This document shows, piece after piece, positions 10,687 through 19,700 of a stretch of 64,000 nt of DNA. The DNA comes from Microbacterium sp. GCS4 (GTDB lineage Bacteria; Actinomycetota; Actinomycetes; Actinomycetales; Microbacteriaceae). A program made the position numbers and the translations under genes. The notes beneath the pieces are model-generated. The model had not been told where the DNA came from, searched no databases, and saw nothing but the letters and a program-made list of their open reading frames with translations. Numbering within the stretch: the stretch's first letter is position 1; every line of letters begins with the position of its first letter. The DNA lies in contig NZ_LGYE01000003.1 in NCBI RefSeq assembly GCF_001262495.1, forward strand, positions 421,530 through 485,529, in the 5' to 3' direction.

Positions 10687-12368
10687 GTCGTCGCCCCTCG
10701 CCGCCGCCCGACCTGCCCGGGTTCACGTACCTCGAGCCCCTGGGCACGGGCGGCTTCGCCGACGTCTTCCTGTACGAGCAGCAGATGCCCCGCCGGCGTG
10801 TGGCCGTCAAGGTGCTGCTCGCCGACCGCCTCGCGAGCAGCGCGGCGCAGGAGTTCGCCGACGAGGCGAACGTCATGGCCATGCTGTCGACGCATCCGGC
10901 GATCGTCACGATCTACCAGGCCGGCGTGGCCGGCGACGGCCGCCCCTACCTCGTGATGGAGTACTGCCCGCGGCCGAACCTGCAGGTGCGCGCGCGCAAG
11001 GAGTCGTTCTCGGTCGCCGAGGCCCTGCGCGTCGGCGTGCAGGTCGCGGGTGCGGTCGAGACCGCGCATCGTGCGGGTGTGCTGCACCGCGACATCAAGC
11101 CCGCGAACATCCTCGTCACCGAGTACAACAGGCCGGCGCTCACCGACTTCGGCATCGCCTCGACCACGGGCGCCACGGGCGAGGCATCCGGGATGTCGAT
11201 CCCGTGGTCACCGCCCGAGTCGTTCGGCGACCCGCCGCAGAGCGGTCCTCGCACCGACGTGTGGGCGCTGGGCGCCACCCTCTACACGCTGCTCGCCGGT
11301 CGTTCGCCGTTCGAACGCGCGGGGGAGCGAAACTCGAGCGCCGACCTGATCGAGCGGATCGAGCGCGCGGCGCTGCCTCAGCTCGCGCGCCCCGACTCTC
11401 CGGAGAGCCTGCAGCGCCTCCTCGAGCGCGCGATGGCCAAGAACCCGGATGACCGGTTCCCGAGCGCTGTCGCGTTCGCCCGGGCGCTGCAGAAGGTGCA
11501 GATCGAGCTCTCGCATTCGGTCACGCCGATCGACATCGTCGACGACCACCCCCCGGCGGAGGACCTCGACGACGACGGCGACGGTCTGACCCGGGTCCGC
11601 GAGATCGTCAGCATCGACCCCGACGTCGCCGCGTTCACCCGCCCCTCGGCGGCGACGCAGCCCAAGGGCCCGGCCTTCGCCGCGCCCGACGTGCCGCGTT
11701 TCGACAGCCCCGAGCCCGTCGACGAGGCCACCCAGCTGCGCGCGCCCGCGCCTGCTCCCGTCGACGACGACGACCGCACGATCGCCCGCGGCCCGGTCGT
11801 CGTCTCGCCCCAGGCGAGCGCACCCGTGGGCACGACGCCGAGCGCACCGTCGGGCACGACACCCGGCGCCGCCGCATCCGCCCCGCACCTCGCGCCGGCG
11901 CAGACGCCGCCTCCGGGTGCGCCCGGAGCATCCGAGGCGGAGCCCGCGACGCCGCGCAGCCGCACGGGCCTGTGGATCGGCCTGATCGCCGCCGGAGTCG
12001 TCGTGGTGGTCGGCGGCATCATCGGCCTCAACCTGCTCGTCGCGAACGCGCCGACCCCCGATCCGGTCGCGACCGAGGAGGAGGTCGACCCCAAGGACGT
12101 GGTGTCCGACGTCGTGCCGCAGGTGTCCGATCTCGTCGGAACGCGCACGGGCGTCCAGGTGACGTTCACGTGGACGAACACCGACCCGCTCGAGGGCGAC
12201 AGCTTCATCTGGATGCCGATCGAGCTCGACGGCTCCGGCGCGGCGTCGACCACGACCGAGACGACGGCGACGATCACGGGCGCGCCGGCCGGTCAGGTCT
12301 GCGTCGACGTGGCGCTGCGACGAAAAGACGGACGAGCGTCCGAACCGGTGCGGGGGTGCGTGCAGTGA
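10683..12368 (+). CDS. Membrane Ser/Thr protein kinase (PknB-like)
   Basis: A 561-residue Hanks-type kinase. The N-terminal domain has a glycine loop (GTGGFADVF), the VAVKVL lysine, HRDIKPANIL (around residue 135), DFGIAS and DVWALGATLY. An acidic and Pro/Ala-rich juxtamembrane stretch follows, then one transmembrane helix (about 430-452) and an external domain of about 110 residues that looks FN3-like rather than PASTA. The kinase presumably phosphorylates partners in this locus that the FHA proteins read. GTG at 10683 overlaps the preceding stop (GTGA). The activation segment has SPPE where most kinases have APE. Confidence 0.92.
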
Positions 12369-13093
12369 CGGACACGACGGATGTCGGGACGGTGACGGTC
12401 GAGTTCGCCGGCGAGTACTTCACGATCGCTCCGGGCAGTCGGTTCTCGCTCGGGCGCGAGGGCGACCTGGCGATCGACGACAACCTGTTCCTGCACCGCA
12501 ACTTCCTCGAGATCTCCGATGTCGACGGGCTGTGGTGGCTGTCGAACATCGGCTCGCGCCTGACGGCCTCGGTGACCGACAGCTCCGGCGGCGTCCAGGC
12601 GTGGCTCTCGCCCGGTGCGCGGCTGCCGCTCGTGTTCGAGGCGACGACGGTCGTGTTCAGCGCGGGTCCCACGACGTACGAGTTCGTCGTGCACTCGACT
12701 CAGCCCGCGTTCCGCGACACGCAGCGGGAGACGACGAGCGGGGACTCCACGATCGGCGACGTGCCTCTCACCGCGAGCCAGCGCCTGCTGATCCTCGCTC
12801 TCGCCGAGCCGCAGCTGCTGCGCGACGGCACCGGCATGAGTGAGATCCCCACCTCGGCGAAGGCGGCGGCACGGCTGGGTTGGACCGTCACCCGCTTCAA
12901 CCGCAAGCTCGACAACGTGTGCGACAAGCTCGACCGCATCGGTGTGCCCGGCATGCGCGGCGGTCAGCGCTCGTTCGCGACGAACCGCCGCGCGCGACTC
13001 GTCGAGTACACCATCGCGACGCGCCTCGTCACCCGCGACGACCTCGCGGAGCTCGATCGGCCCCAGGCGTCCGCGGAGGACGAGGATGCCTGA
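12365..13093 (+). CDS. FHA domain protein with C-terminal helical, possibly DNA-binding, domain
   Basis: A 242-residue protein with an N-terminal FHA-like domain (about residues 5-110: RFSLGREGDLAIDDN, LHRNFLEI, WWLSNIGSRLT). Its C-terminal helical domain (about 135-235) carries segments such as LTASQRLLILALAEP and AAARLGWTVTRFNRKLDNVCDKL, which resemble a helix-turn-helix arrangement. A phospho-dependent regulator is a reasonable inference but unproven. GTG at 12365 overlaps the kinase stop; the in-frame extension upstream lies entirely within the kinase gene. Confidence 0.75.
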   Translation: MTDTTDVGTVTVEFAGEYFTIAPGSRFSLGREGDLAIDDNLFLHRNFLEISDVDGLWWLSNIGSRLTASVTDSSGGVQAWLSPGARLPLVFEATTVVFSAGPTTYEFVVHSTQPAFRDTQRETTSGDSTIGDVPLTASQRLLILALAEPQLLRDGTGMSEIPTSAKAAARLGWTVTRFNRKLDNVCDKLDRIGVPGMRGGQRSFATNRRARLVEYTIATRLVTRDDLAELDRPQASAEDEDA

Positions 13094-13120
13094 GCCGAGC
13101 CGACCGGGGAGCAGGCGCCC

Positions 13121-13891
13121 GTGCACGAGCTGAGCGCGCTCGGCCTCACCGAGACGCACGAGCGGGAGTGGCGCGACTACTTCGCGGGAGGGCGCGTCTT
13201 CGCGGTCCGGCTGGATCGGGCAGCCGCGCGACGCCGGCTGCGGGCCAACACCGTCGTGCTCGTTGTGGCGGCCCTCGTGCTGCTCGCTGCCGTCGTCACG
13301 TTCGTCGCGGTCCTCGTCGGGCAGCTCGGCGGCCCGGTGACCGTGCTGCTGCTCGCCCTGCTGGCGCTCGCCGCCGCGGTGCTGCTGGTGCGTTTCGCGC
13401 TGCTGCGGCGACGGCTGCGCATCGCCAGGGCATCGGGCGACGACTACCTCGTCGTGAGCGCGGAAGGCCTGCGGATCGCGGAGCACGTCGACCTGCCGTG
13501 GAGTGCGATCATCGGGGCCGTCGGCTACGACGACCGCGGCGGGTCGGTGCCGTTCCTGCGTGCCCCGGCCGCGGCCGTGGAGCGTGCAGCCGGTCGGATG
13601 CAGGCCGAGTACACGCTCGGCATCCGCGGCGTCCGCGCACTCCGCGATGCCGCACCGCGCGACCTGCACGGGATCTTCGAAGTGATCGCCGACCACGGCG
13701 GGATGCGGCTGCCGCTCGATACGATGGTCGCTCCCGAGGACGTCCGCACCGCGCTCGCGGCGATCTGCATCGCGGGTCGTGGTGCGGGAGTGGACGTCGA
13801 GGTCACGGCCGACCGGTCGACGATCTTCCGGAGGACAGTGGCCCTGCTGGGGGCCGAGACGACCGCTCCGCCTTCCGCGGGGCGAGGATGA
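13121..13891 (+). CDS. Two-helix membrane protein of unknown function
   Basis: I do not recognise this 256-residue protein. It has a short cytoplasmic start (MHELSALGLTETHEREWRDY), two strongly hydrophobic helices close together (about 45-68 and 72-93), and a soluble C-terminal part of roughly 150 residues that may be a PH-like membrane-associated domain. The chosen start is GTG at 13121, with GGGGAG about nine bases upstream. It lies 27 bases after the FHA gene and reads in the same direction, so it is likely part of the secretion operon. Confidence 0.7.
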   Translation: MHELSALGLTETHEREWRDYFAGGRVFAVRLDRAAARRRLRANTVVLVVAALVLLAAVVTFVAVLVGQLGGPVTVLLLALLALAAAVLLVRFALLRRRLRIARASGDDYLVVSAEGLRIAEHVDLPWSAIIGAVGYDDRGGSVPFLRAPAAAVERAAGRMQAEYTLGIRGVRALRDAAPRDLHGIFEVIADHGGMRLPLDTMVAPEDVRTALAAICIAGRGAGVDVEVTADRSTIFRRTVALLGAETTAPPSAGRG

Positions 13892-13898
13892 GGGGAAC

Positions 13899-14261
13899 AT
13901 GATGGCCGATCTCCGTGCCGCCCGCTGCGAACAGCTCCTGTCTCCGGTGACCGCTCTCACGGTCGCCGTGGTGTCGTGCAACGAGCGCATCCCGCAGAGC
14001 TTCGCCGACGTCGTCAGCGCCGCCGAGGACGTGCTGGCGATCGCGGACCTCGGATCGCTCGGCGTGGACAGCGAGGACTACGTGGCCTGGGCCTCCGGCG
14101 CCCCGCAGACCCTCGCCGACATGATCGAGGCCGCACAGGCCAAGGACACCACGCGGATCTGGGAGGCGTTCTCGCACCCGCAGTTCGGACTCCACCGCCT
14201 GGGTTCGGCGTGCAGCGGGCTGCCGGGCTGGGTCATGCCCGAGGGGTCCGAGTTCGCCTGA
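13899..14261 (+). CDS. Small protein of unknown function
   Basis: This 120-residue soluble protein starts MMADLRAARCEQLL and ends with GWVMPEGSEFA. No signal peptide or membrane helix is visible and I cannot assign a family. The start ATG at 13899 has AGGGGAA just upstream and lies seven bases after the preceding stop. Its place at the end of the run of coupled genes suggests a role with the secretion locus. Longer in-frame readings would overlap the membrane protein gene. Confidence 0.7.
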   Translation: MMADLRAARCEQLLSPVTALTVAVVSCNERIPQSFADVVSAAEDVLAIADLGSLGVDSEDYVAWASGAPQTLADMIEAAQAKDTTRIWEAFSHPQFGLHRLGSACSGLPGWVMPEGSEFA

Positions 14262-14300
14262 ACCGGCTCGTCTGACCCTGGTCGGCTCGCGTCCGGCGGA

Positions 14301-15011
14301 TCAGCAGCCCGCGGGCGACCCGAGATCGGGGACGTCGATCTCGTCGCCCCAGCCCGAGAACTCCAGCTGCAGGGTGCCGGCGGCATCGGCCCGCGTGAGC
14401 GAGATCGGCAGCGCGGGCCCCTGCGTCTGCACGCGCAGAGCGCCGAGGGTGCCGTCCGCACCCATCACGAGGTCGACCGCGTCGTCGCGCGGTGCGCCGA
14501 GCGTCGACGCGTCACCCGTGTACTCGGCGAGCGTCTGAAGCGGATGCAGGAGCGACGACCACTGCGTGAGCGCCGCGTCGTCCTCGGACACGCAGCTGTA
14601 GACGCCCGCGTCGAGTCCCTCGGCCGCCGCCGTGGCCGAGGGGCGGACGTACGCCTGGCCCTCGCTCATGACGACGGAGGTCGTGGCGCCGTCGACCGTG
14701 AACTCCGCGACCGTCTGCTCGCTCGACCCGTGCACCACCATCGCGAGCGTGCGCCCGGCGCCGTTCGTGTACGTGCCGGTCATGGTCGCGGTGCCCGCGT
14801 CACGCACGGCGGCCAGCATGGTGGCGCGGGCGGAGGCGGCGTCGAGCAGCACGAGCCCGTTGCCGGACGCTTCCTCGTCCCAGGTGCCGAGGTCGAGGTG
14901 GGTCGGCGTCGGCACCGGTTCCGCGGCCGCCGTCTTCGACGTGCACCCGGTGAGCAGCAGAGCCGCGCCGAGCACGACGGCGATCAGCCGCGCGTCACCC
15001 CGCCGCGGCAT
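14301..15011 (-). CDS. Lipoprotein of unknown function
   Basis: A 236-residue predicted lipoprotein. It opens MPRRGDARLIAVVLGAALL followed by a lipobox LLTGC, so the mature protein would start at a lipidated cysteine outside the membrane. The rest is a beta-rich domain of LppX/LprG-like character by general feel, not by a named motif. The start at 15011 overlaps the end of the upstream minus-strand gene by 17 bases, which argues for co-translation. This pair runs opposite to the surrounding secretion genes. A longer start at 15044 is possible but would spoil the signal peptide geometry. Confidence 0.75.
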   Translation of the reverse strand: MPRRGDARLIAVVLGAALLLTGCTSKTAAAEPVPTPTHLDLGTWDEEASGNGLVLLDAASARATMLAAVRDAGTATMTGTYTNGAGRTLAMVVHGSSEQTVAEFTVDGATTSVVMSEGQAYVRPSATAAAEGLDAGVYSCVSEDDAALTQWSSLLHPLQTLAEYTGDASTLGAPRDDAVDLVMGADGTLGALRVQTQGPALPISLTRADAAGTLQLEFSGWGDEIDVPDLGSPAGC

Positions 15012-15654
15012 CCGCGACACATCCCGAGACCGCGCCCTGCGCATCGAGCGTGGCCCGGTCGAGCTTGACCTCTGCGGTCTCGTTGCCGGCGGCCGGACGG
15101 ACCACGACGCAGGAGCCGTCGTCGACGATCGCGGCGGCGCGCGGCAGCCAGGCCTCCGTGCCCGTCACAAGCTGCGAGACGTCGAGCGTCGGTCCCGAGG
15201 GCCCGTCGACCACGATGACCTGGTACGGCACGTCCGGTCCCGACCAGTCGATCCGCACGGCGTTGTCGGTGACCTCGAGCTTCAGGTCGGTCGCCGTCGA
15301 CCCGCCGGACAGGCCGCCGAGGATCAGGAACACGACGAAGGCGATGAGCGCGAGCAGCGTGGTGCCCACCGAGATCAGGAAGGCCGGATGCCGCCACAGC
15401 GGGCGCTGCTTCTCGGGTGCCTCCTCCAGCTCGGGCAGCACGTCGCCGGACGTCTCGAGCGTCCGGATCGCTCCGGGGGCCAGTTGCATGCTCGGTCGGG
15501 GGGAGTCCCACCCGAGCTGGCCGTCCAGGGCCGCGGGCGCCGAGCTGCGCGTCGCGGTCCAGGGCACGGGCGCCGCTGTGATCATGGCGTCCACCGGGCG
15601 CTCGGCGGCCGGGGCAGCGTTCTGCTGACGGCGCGTGCGCGGGATGTCGCTCAT
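14995..15654 (-). CDS. Single-pass membrane protein of unknown function
   Basis: A 219-residue protein with a disordered, Ala/Pro-rich cytoplasmic N-terminus, one transmembrane helix (about 90-112) and a C-terminal external domain of about 100 residues with two cysteines (DGSCVVV and SGCVA) that could form a disulfide. It is paired with the downstream lipoprotein gene, so both products face outward at the membrane. Function unknown; a cell-envelope role related to the secretion locus is inferred from position only. Confidence 0.72.
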   Translation of the reverse strand: MSDIPRTRRQQNAAPAAERPVDAMITAAPVPWTATRSSAPAALDGQLGWDSPRPSMQLAPGAIRTLETSGDVLPELEEAPEKQRPLWRHPAFLISVGTTLLALIAFVVFLILGGLSGGSTATDLKLEVTDNAVRIDWSGPDVPYQVIVVDGPSGPTLDVSQLVTGTEAWLPRAAAIVDDGSCVVVRPAAGNETAEVKLDRATLDAQGAVSGCVADAAAG

Positions 15655-15691
15655 AGATATTCCGGGATTCTCCGTCGTGGTCGGGCGCGTC

Positions 15692-15698
15692 TATCCTA
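15692..15698. promoter_or_regulatory. Divergent promoter core
   Basis: TATCCT reads as a -10 box toward the secreted-protein gene on the right. The overlapping TAGGAT on the other strand reads as a -10 toward the membrane-protein gene on the left. The predicted + start near 15704 excludes an ATG at 15702 and supports translation from 15729. No good -35 is evident. Confidence 0.4.
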
Positions 15699-15728
15699 GT
15701 CATGGCCTGCCGCCGACCCTGGAGTCCC

Positions 15729-16778
15729 ATGACCTCGACGCACCGACGCCGGCGAGGAGCTCTCGCTCTCGCCGCCCTCGCGGGTGCCCTGCTGGTCGGA
15801 TCGCCGCTCGCGGCTTCCTCTGCGCTCGCCGTGGCCACGCCATCCGGCGACGCGATCGAGGTGTCGTACGCCGACGTCACCGAGATCCGCCCCGGCGAAG
15901 GATGGCTCATCGACTGCTCCGGCGTCGGCACCCTCGACGGCATCACCGTCACCTGCGCCGAGGACCGCGTGACGCTCGTGTCCGCGGGGTACGACACGGC
16001 CCTCGGCACGCAGACGCTCACGGTGCCGCAGATCACGGGCTCCACCCGGATCTCCATCGACTACCGGGTGCGACTCGAGCCGCCGCCCGCGCCGGAGGTC
16101 GGCGTCGACCGCATCGACCTCCCGATCGCGGTCGGCGAGCAGGCGCTCGTGCCGATCTCGGCGCTCGCGATCACGTGCGCCGCATGCACGGCCGACGGCG
16201 GGGCGACGATCCATGTGGAGCCCCCGGCGCCCGCCGGGAAGGCGGCCGTGCCCTCGGGCGTATCGGTCGGCGTGAGCGCCACGCACATCGCGATCCGCGG
16301 CACGATCCCCGGCGACGTGGCGATCCCCGTCACGATCACCGACGACGCCGGACAGACCGTGTCCGGCGAGCTCTCGGTCACGATCGTCGACGCACCGGCC
16401 CCGACGCTCGGAGCCCTGCACGTCATGGGCGACGCCACCGCGGTCGACATGGTCGCGCAGGTGTGGGGCGGCGATGCGGTGATCGTCTGCAGCACACCGC
16501 AGTCCGTCGGCCTGCGGTGCACGGCCGAGGGCGGCGTGGAGCGCACCGGCGAGGGACCGGCGCAGCTGCTGTTCCGGGTCGTCGCCGACGACGGACGCTT
16601 CGCGTGGGGCAGCGTCACCGACGACGCGGATGCCGATGGCGTCTCACTGGTCGCCCCGTCGTGGGAGAGTGAAGCGCCGCTGTCGATCGTCGCGGCGCCT
16701 GTCGAGGAGCAGCAGGCCGACGAGGCCGTACCGCTCGCGGGCCTCGCCCGACTTCTGGAAGGGATACCCGCATCATGA
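15729..16778 (+). CDS. Secreted Ig-like domain protein of the secretion locus
   Basis: A 349-residue protein with a twin-arginine-like or basic signal start (MTSTHRRRRGALALAALAGA, cleavage likely after SSALA around residue 35). Two or three beta-sandwich, Ig-like segments follow (TLTVPQITG, VTITDDAGQTVSGELSVTI). Cysteine pairs (IDCSG...VTCAE, ITCAAC, VIVCS...LRCTA) suggest disulfides outside the cell. GGAG at 15721-15724 precedes ATG 15729. Its stop overlaps the ATPase start (ATGA), so an external protein is directly coupled to the secretion motor. Function unknown. Confidence 0.75.
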   Translation: MTSTHRRRRGALALAALAGALLVGSPLAASSALAVATPSGDAIEVSYADVTEIRPGEGWLIDCSGVGTLDGITVTCAEDRVTLVSAGYDTALGTQTLTVPQITGSTRISIDYRVRLEPPPAPEVGVDRIDLPIAVGEQALVPISALAITCAACTADGGATIHVEPPAPAGKAAVPSGVSVGVSATHIAIRGTIPGDVAIPVTITDDAGQTVSGELSVTIVDAPAPTLGALHVMGDATAVDMVAQVWGGDAVIVCSTPQSVGLRCTAEGGVERTGEGPAQLLFRVVADDGRFAWGSVTDDADADGVSLVAPSWESEAPLSIVAAPVEEQQADEAVPLAGLARLLEGIPAS

Positions 16779-19700
16779 GCCTTCGGCTGACCGTCGCCGA
16801 TCGTCCGGGAGCACCGCAGCCCGAGTCGTGGATCGTCAAGATCGACGAGGCCACCACGATCTCCGAGATCGGCGAGTCGCTCGACGTCCCCGTCGACGAG
16901 CTCGCGCCCGGCACCGACCCCGCGTCGGCGTTCACCGCCACGGGCATCCGCAGCGGCGTGGTCGTGCCGTCCCGCCAGCAGGTGGTCCTCGAGCCCGGCG
17001 CCCTGCGCCTGGAGTTCGTCGCCGGTCCGTTCGCCGGGGAGTCCGTGCCGATGGCGCCGGGCGTCGCCACGACGATCGGCCGCGGCTCGTCGGCGGCCGT
17101 GCGCGTGGCCGATCCGCACCTGGGGGAGGAGCACGCGTCGATCACGGTGTCCGGCGGCATCGCGGCCGATGGCTCCCTCCTGCCGCTCACCGCCCACATC
17201 GAACTGCTCGACCCCGAGGCGCAGCTGGTCGTCAACGGCGCCGGCGACGAGCGCGCGGCGGACATCGTCCCCGCGGATCTCGTGCAGCTCGGCAGCAGCG
17301 TGATCCGCATCGGCGCGGCGCCCGCCTCCGACGCCGACATCACGATCGACGAGGTCGGCTCGCGGGCGTTCAACCGCCCCTCGCGCATCCGCCCCTCGCA
17401 GGTGCCCCCGGTGGTCCCGCTGCCCGGCGACAAGCCCGAGGAGCAGGATGCCTCGCCGCTGCCCTGGCTGTCGGCCATCGTGCCCGTCGTGCTCGGCATC
17501 ACCCTCGCCGTGGTCTTCCAGCGCCCCATCATGCTGCTCATGGCCGCCGCGTCCCCCGTCATGGTGATCGGCTCGTTCTTCGCGAACAAGAAGCTCGCGC
17601 GGCGCAAGGGCGAGCGCAGCGAGGCCGACTGGATCGAGGAGATCGACGACGCGCGCCGCCGCATCGCGGTGCACGTGCGCCAGCAGCGTCTCACGAGCTG
17701 GTACCACCACCTCGACCCCGTGTACATCCGCGACGTCGTCACCCGCCCGCTGTCGCGCCTGTGGGAGCGTCGCCGCGGCGAGGAGGACGCGCTGCGCGCG
17801 CGGGTGGGCGTCGCCGACGTGCCGCTCGACGTGCGCTTCGAGGGCGGTCCGCAGAAGGAAAGACGCAGCGAGCGACGTGTGGGCGTCTCGCCCTCCCCGG
17901 TCGCGGTGGACCTCGCCACCGGCCCGGTGGGCGTCGCCGGCCCCGCCGACGTCGCGGGCGGCGTCACGCGCGCGATGCTCACCGCTCTCGTCGCGCTGCG
18001 CTCCCCTCGCGACCTGCAGGTGGTGGTGCTGTGCGACCGCGACCAGGAGCACGCCTGGTCGTGGACCCAGTGGCTGCCGCACGCGCAGCCGGGCGTGGGA
18101 CCGGTTGCGCTGATCGGCAACACCGACCTGACGCGACGTGAGCGCATCCGCGAGATCGGGAACCTGCTCGACATCCGCATGCGGATCGGCAAGGACCGTC
18201 GCCTCGACTCCGAGTCGCAGATCGTGCTCGTCGTCGACGGGGCGCGGCGCTACCGCATGCTCCCCGGCATGGTCACGATCCTCGAGCACGGCGCCGCGTA
18301 CGGCATCCACGTGATCGCGATCGACTCGGACCGCTCGCGTCTGCCCGAGGAGGCCACGACCGTGGTCGTCGCGGATCCCGGCGACCCGCTGCTCGGCCGC
18401 GTGGAGTCCGGCGACGCGTACCACTCGCCCGTGCTGTTCGATCAGGTGAGCGTCGGCTACGCCGAGGAGATCGCCCGCGCACTGTGCTCGATCGAGCACG
18501 TGCGGGGCGTCGGCGATGACGCGACCGTCCCCAGCAGCGTCCGCTACACGGAGCTCCTCGGCATCGACCTCGCCGACCCGCAGCCCATCATCGACCAGTG
18601 GCAGGTCGTGCCGCGTCAGTCGTACGTCGTGATCGGCGCCGGGGCCGAGGGCGAGTACGCGATCGACATCGCGACCGACGGCCCGCACGCGCTCGTGGCG
18701 GGCACCACCGGATCCGGGAAGTCCGAGTTCCTGCAGGCTCTCGTGATCTCGCTCGCGCTCGCCAACCGTCCGGACGCGCTGAACTTCGTGCTGATCGACT
18801 ACAAGGGCGGATCGGCGTTCGCGGACTGCGCACGCCTGCCGCACACGGTCGGCATGGTCACGAACCTCGACGCCCGCGAGACCGAGCGCGCGCTCGCCTC
18901 CCTCGACGCGGAGCTCAAGCGCCGCGAGCGGGTGCTCCGCGACGACATCGGCGCCAAGGACGTCGACGCCGCCTGGGAGAAGGATGCCGAGGCGGCGGCG
19001 CGTCTGGGACTCGCGCGCCTCATGATCGTGGTCGACGAGTTCGCCGAGCTCAAGACCGAGCTGCCGGACTTCATCACGGGCCTCGTGCGCATCGCCCGCG
19101 TGGGGCGGTCGCTGGGCGTGAACCTCGTGCTCGCGACGCAGCGCCCCTCGGGCGTCATCACGCCCGAGATGCAGTCGAACATCAACCTGCGCATCGCGCT
19201 GCGCGTGACCGATCGGGCCGACTCGACCGACATCATCGGGGTGCCGGATGCCGCGCTCATCTCGGCATCCACCCCCGGTCGCGGGTACGTGCGGGCAGGT
19301 CTCGACGCGGCGCCCGCTCCGTTCCAGACCGCACGCGTCGCGGGACTCCGGATCGGCCACCAGCGCACCACCCGGGTGCTGCCGCCCGCCGCGCGTTTCG
19401 ACTGGCAGACCGTGGGTCTGCCGCCGCGCTTCCCCGCGGTCGAAGCGGCGTCGCATCGACCCGATCAGGACGACACCGACCTGCGCGGCCTCGTGCAGCT
19501 CGCGAACCAGGCCGCGACCGCTCTGGGCATCGAGCGCAGCCCCTCGCCGTGGCTGCTGCCGCTGCCCGACCTGCTCCCGCTCGACCGCTTCGACGAGTCC
19601 TCGGCGCCGGAAGGCGGCCTCGTGCTCGGTCTGGTCGACGTGCCGTCCAAGCAGAAGCAGCAGCCGCTCGTGTGGAACGTGCTCACGGGATCGCACCTGC

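Noticed and set aside
15702..15728. Earlier ATG for the secreted Ig-like protein
   Set aside because: It lies at or before the predicted transcript start, and adds residues that disrupt the signal peptide; GGAG before 15729 fits better.
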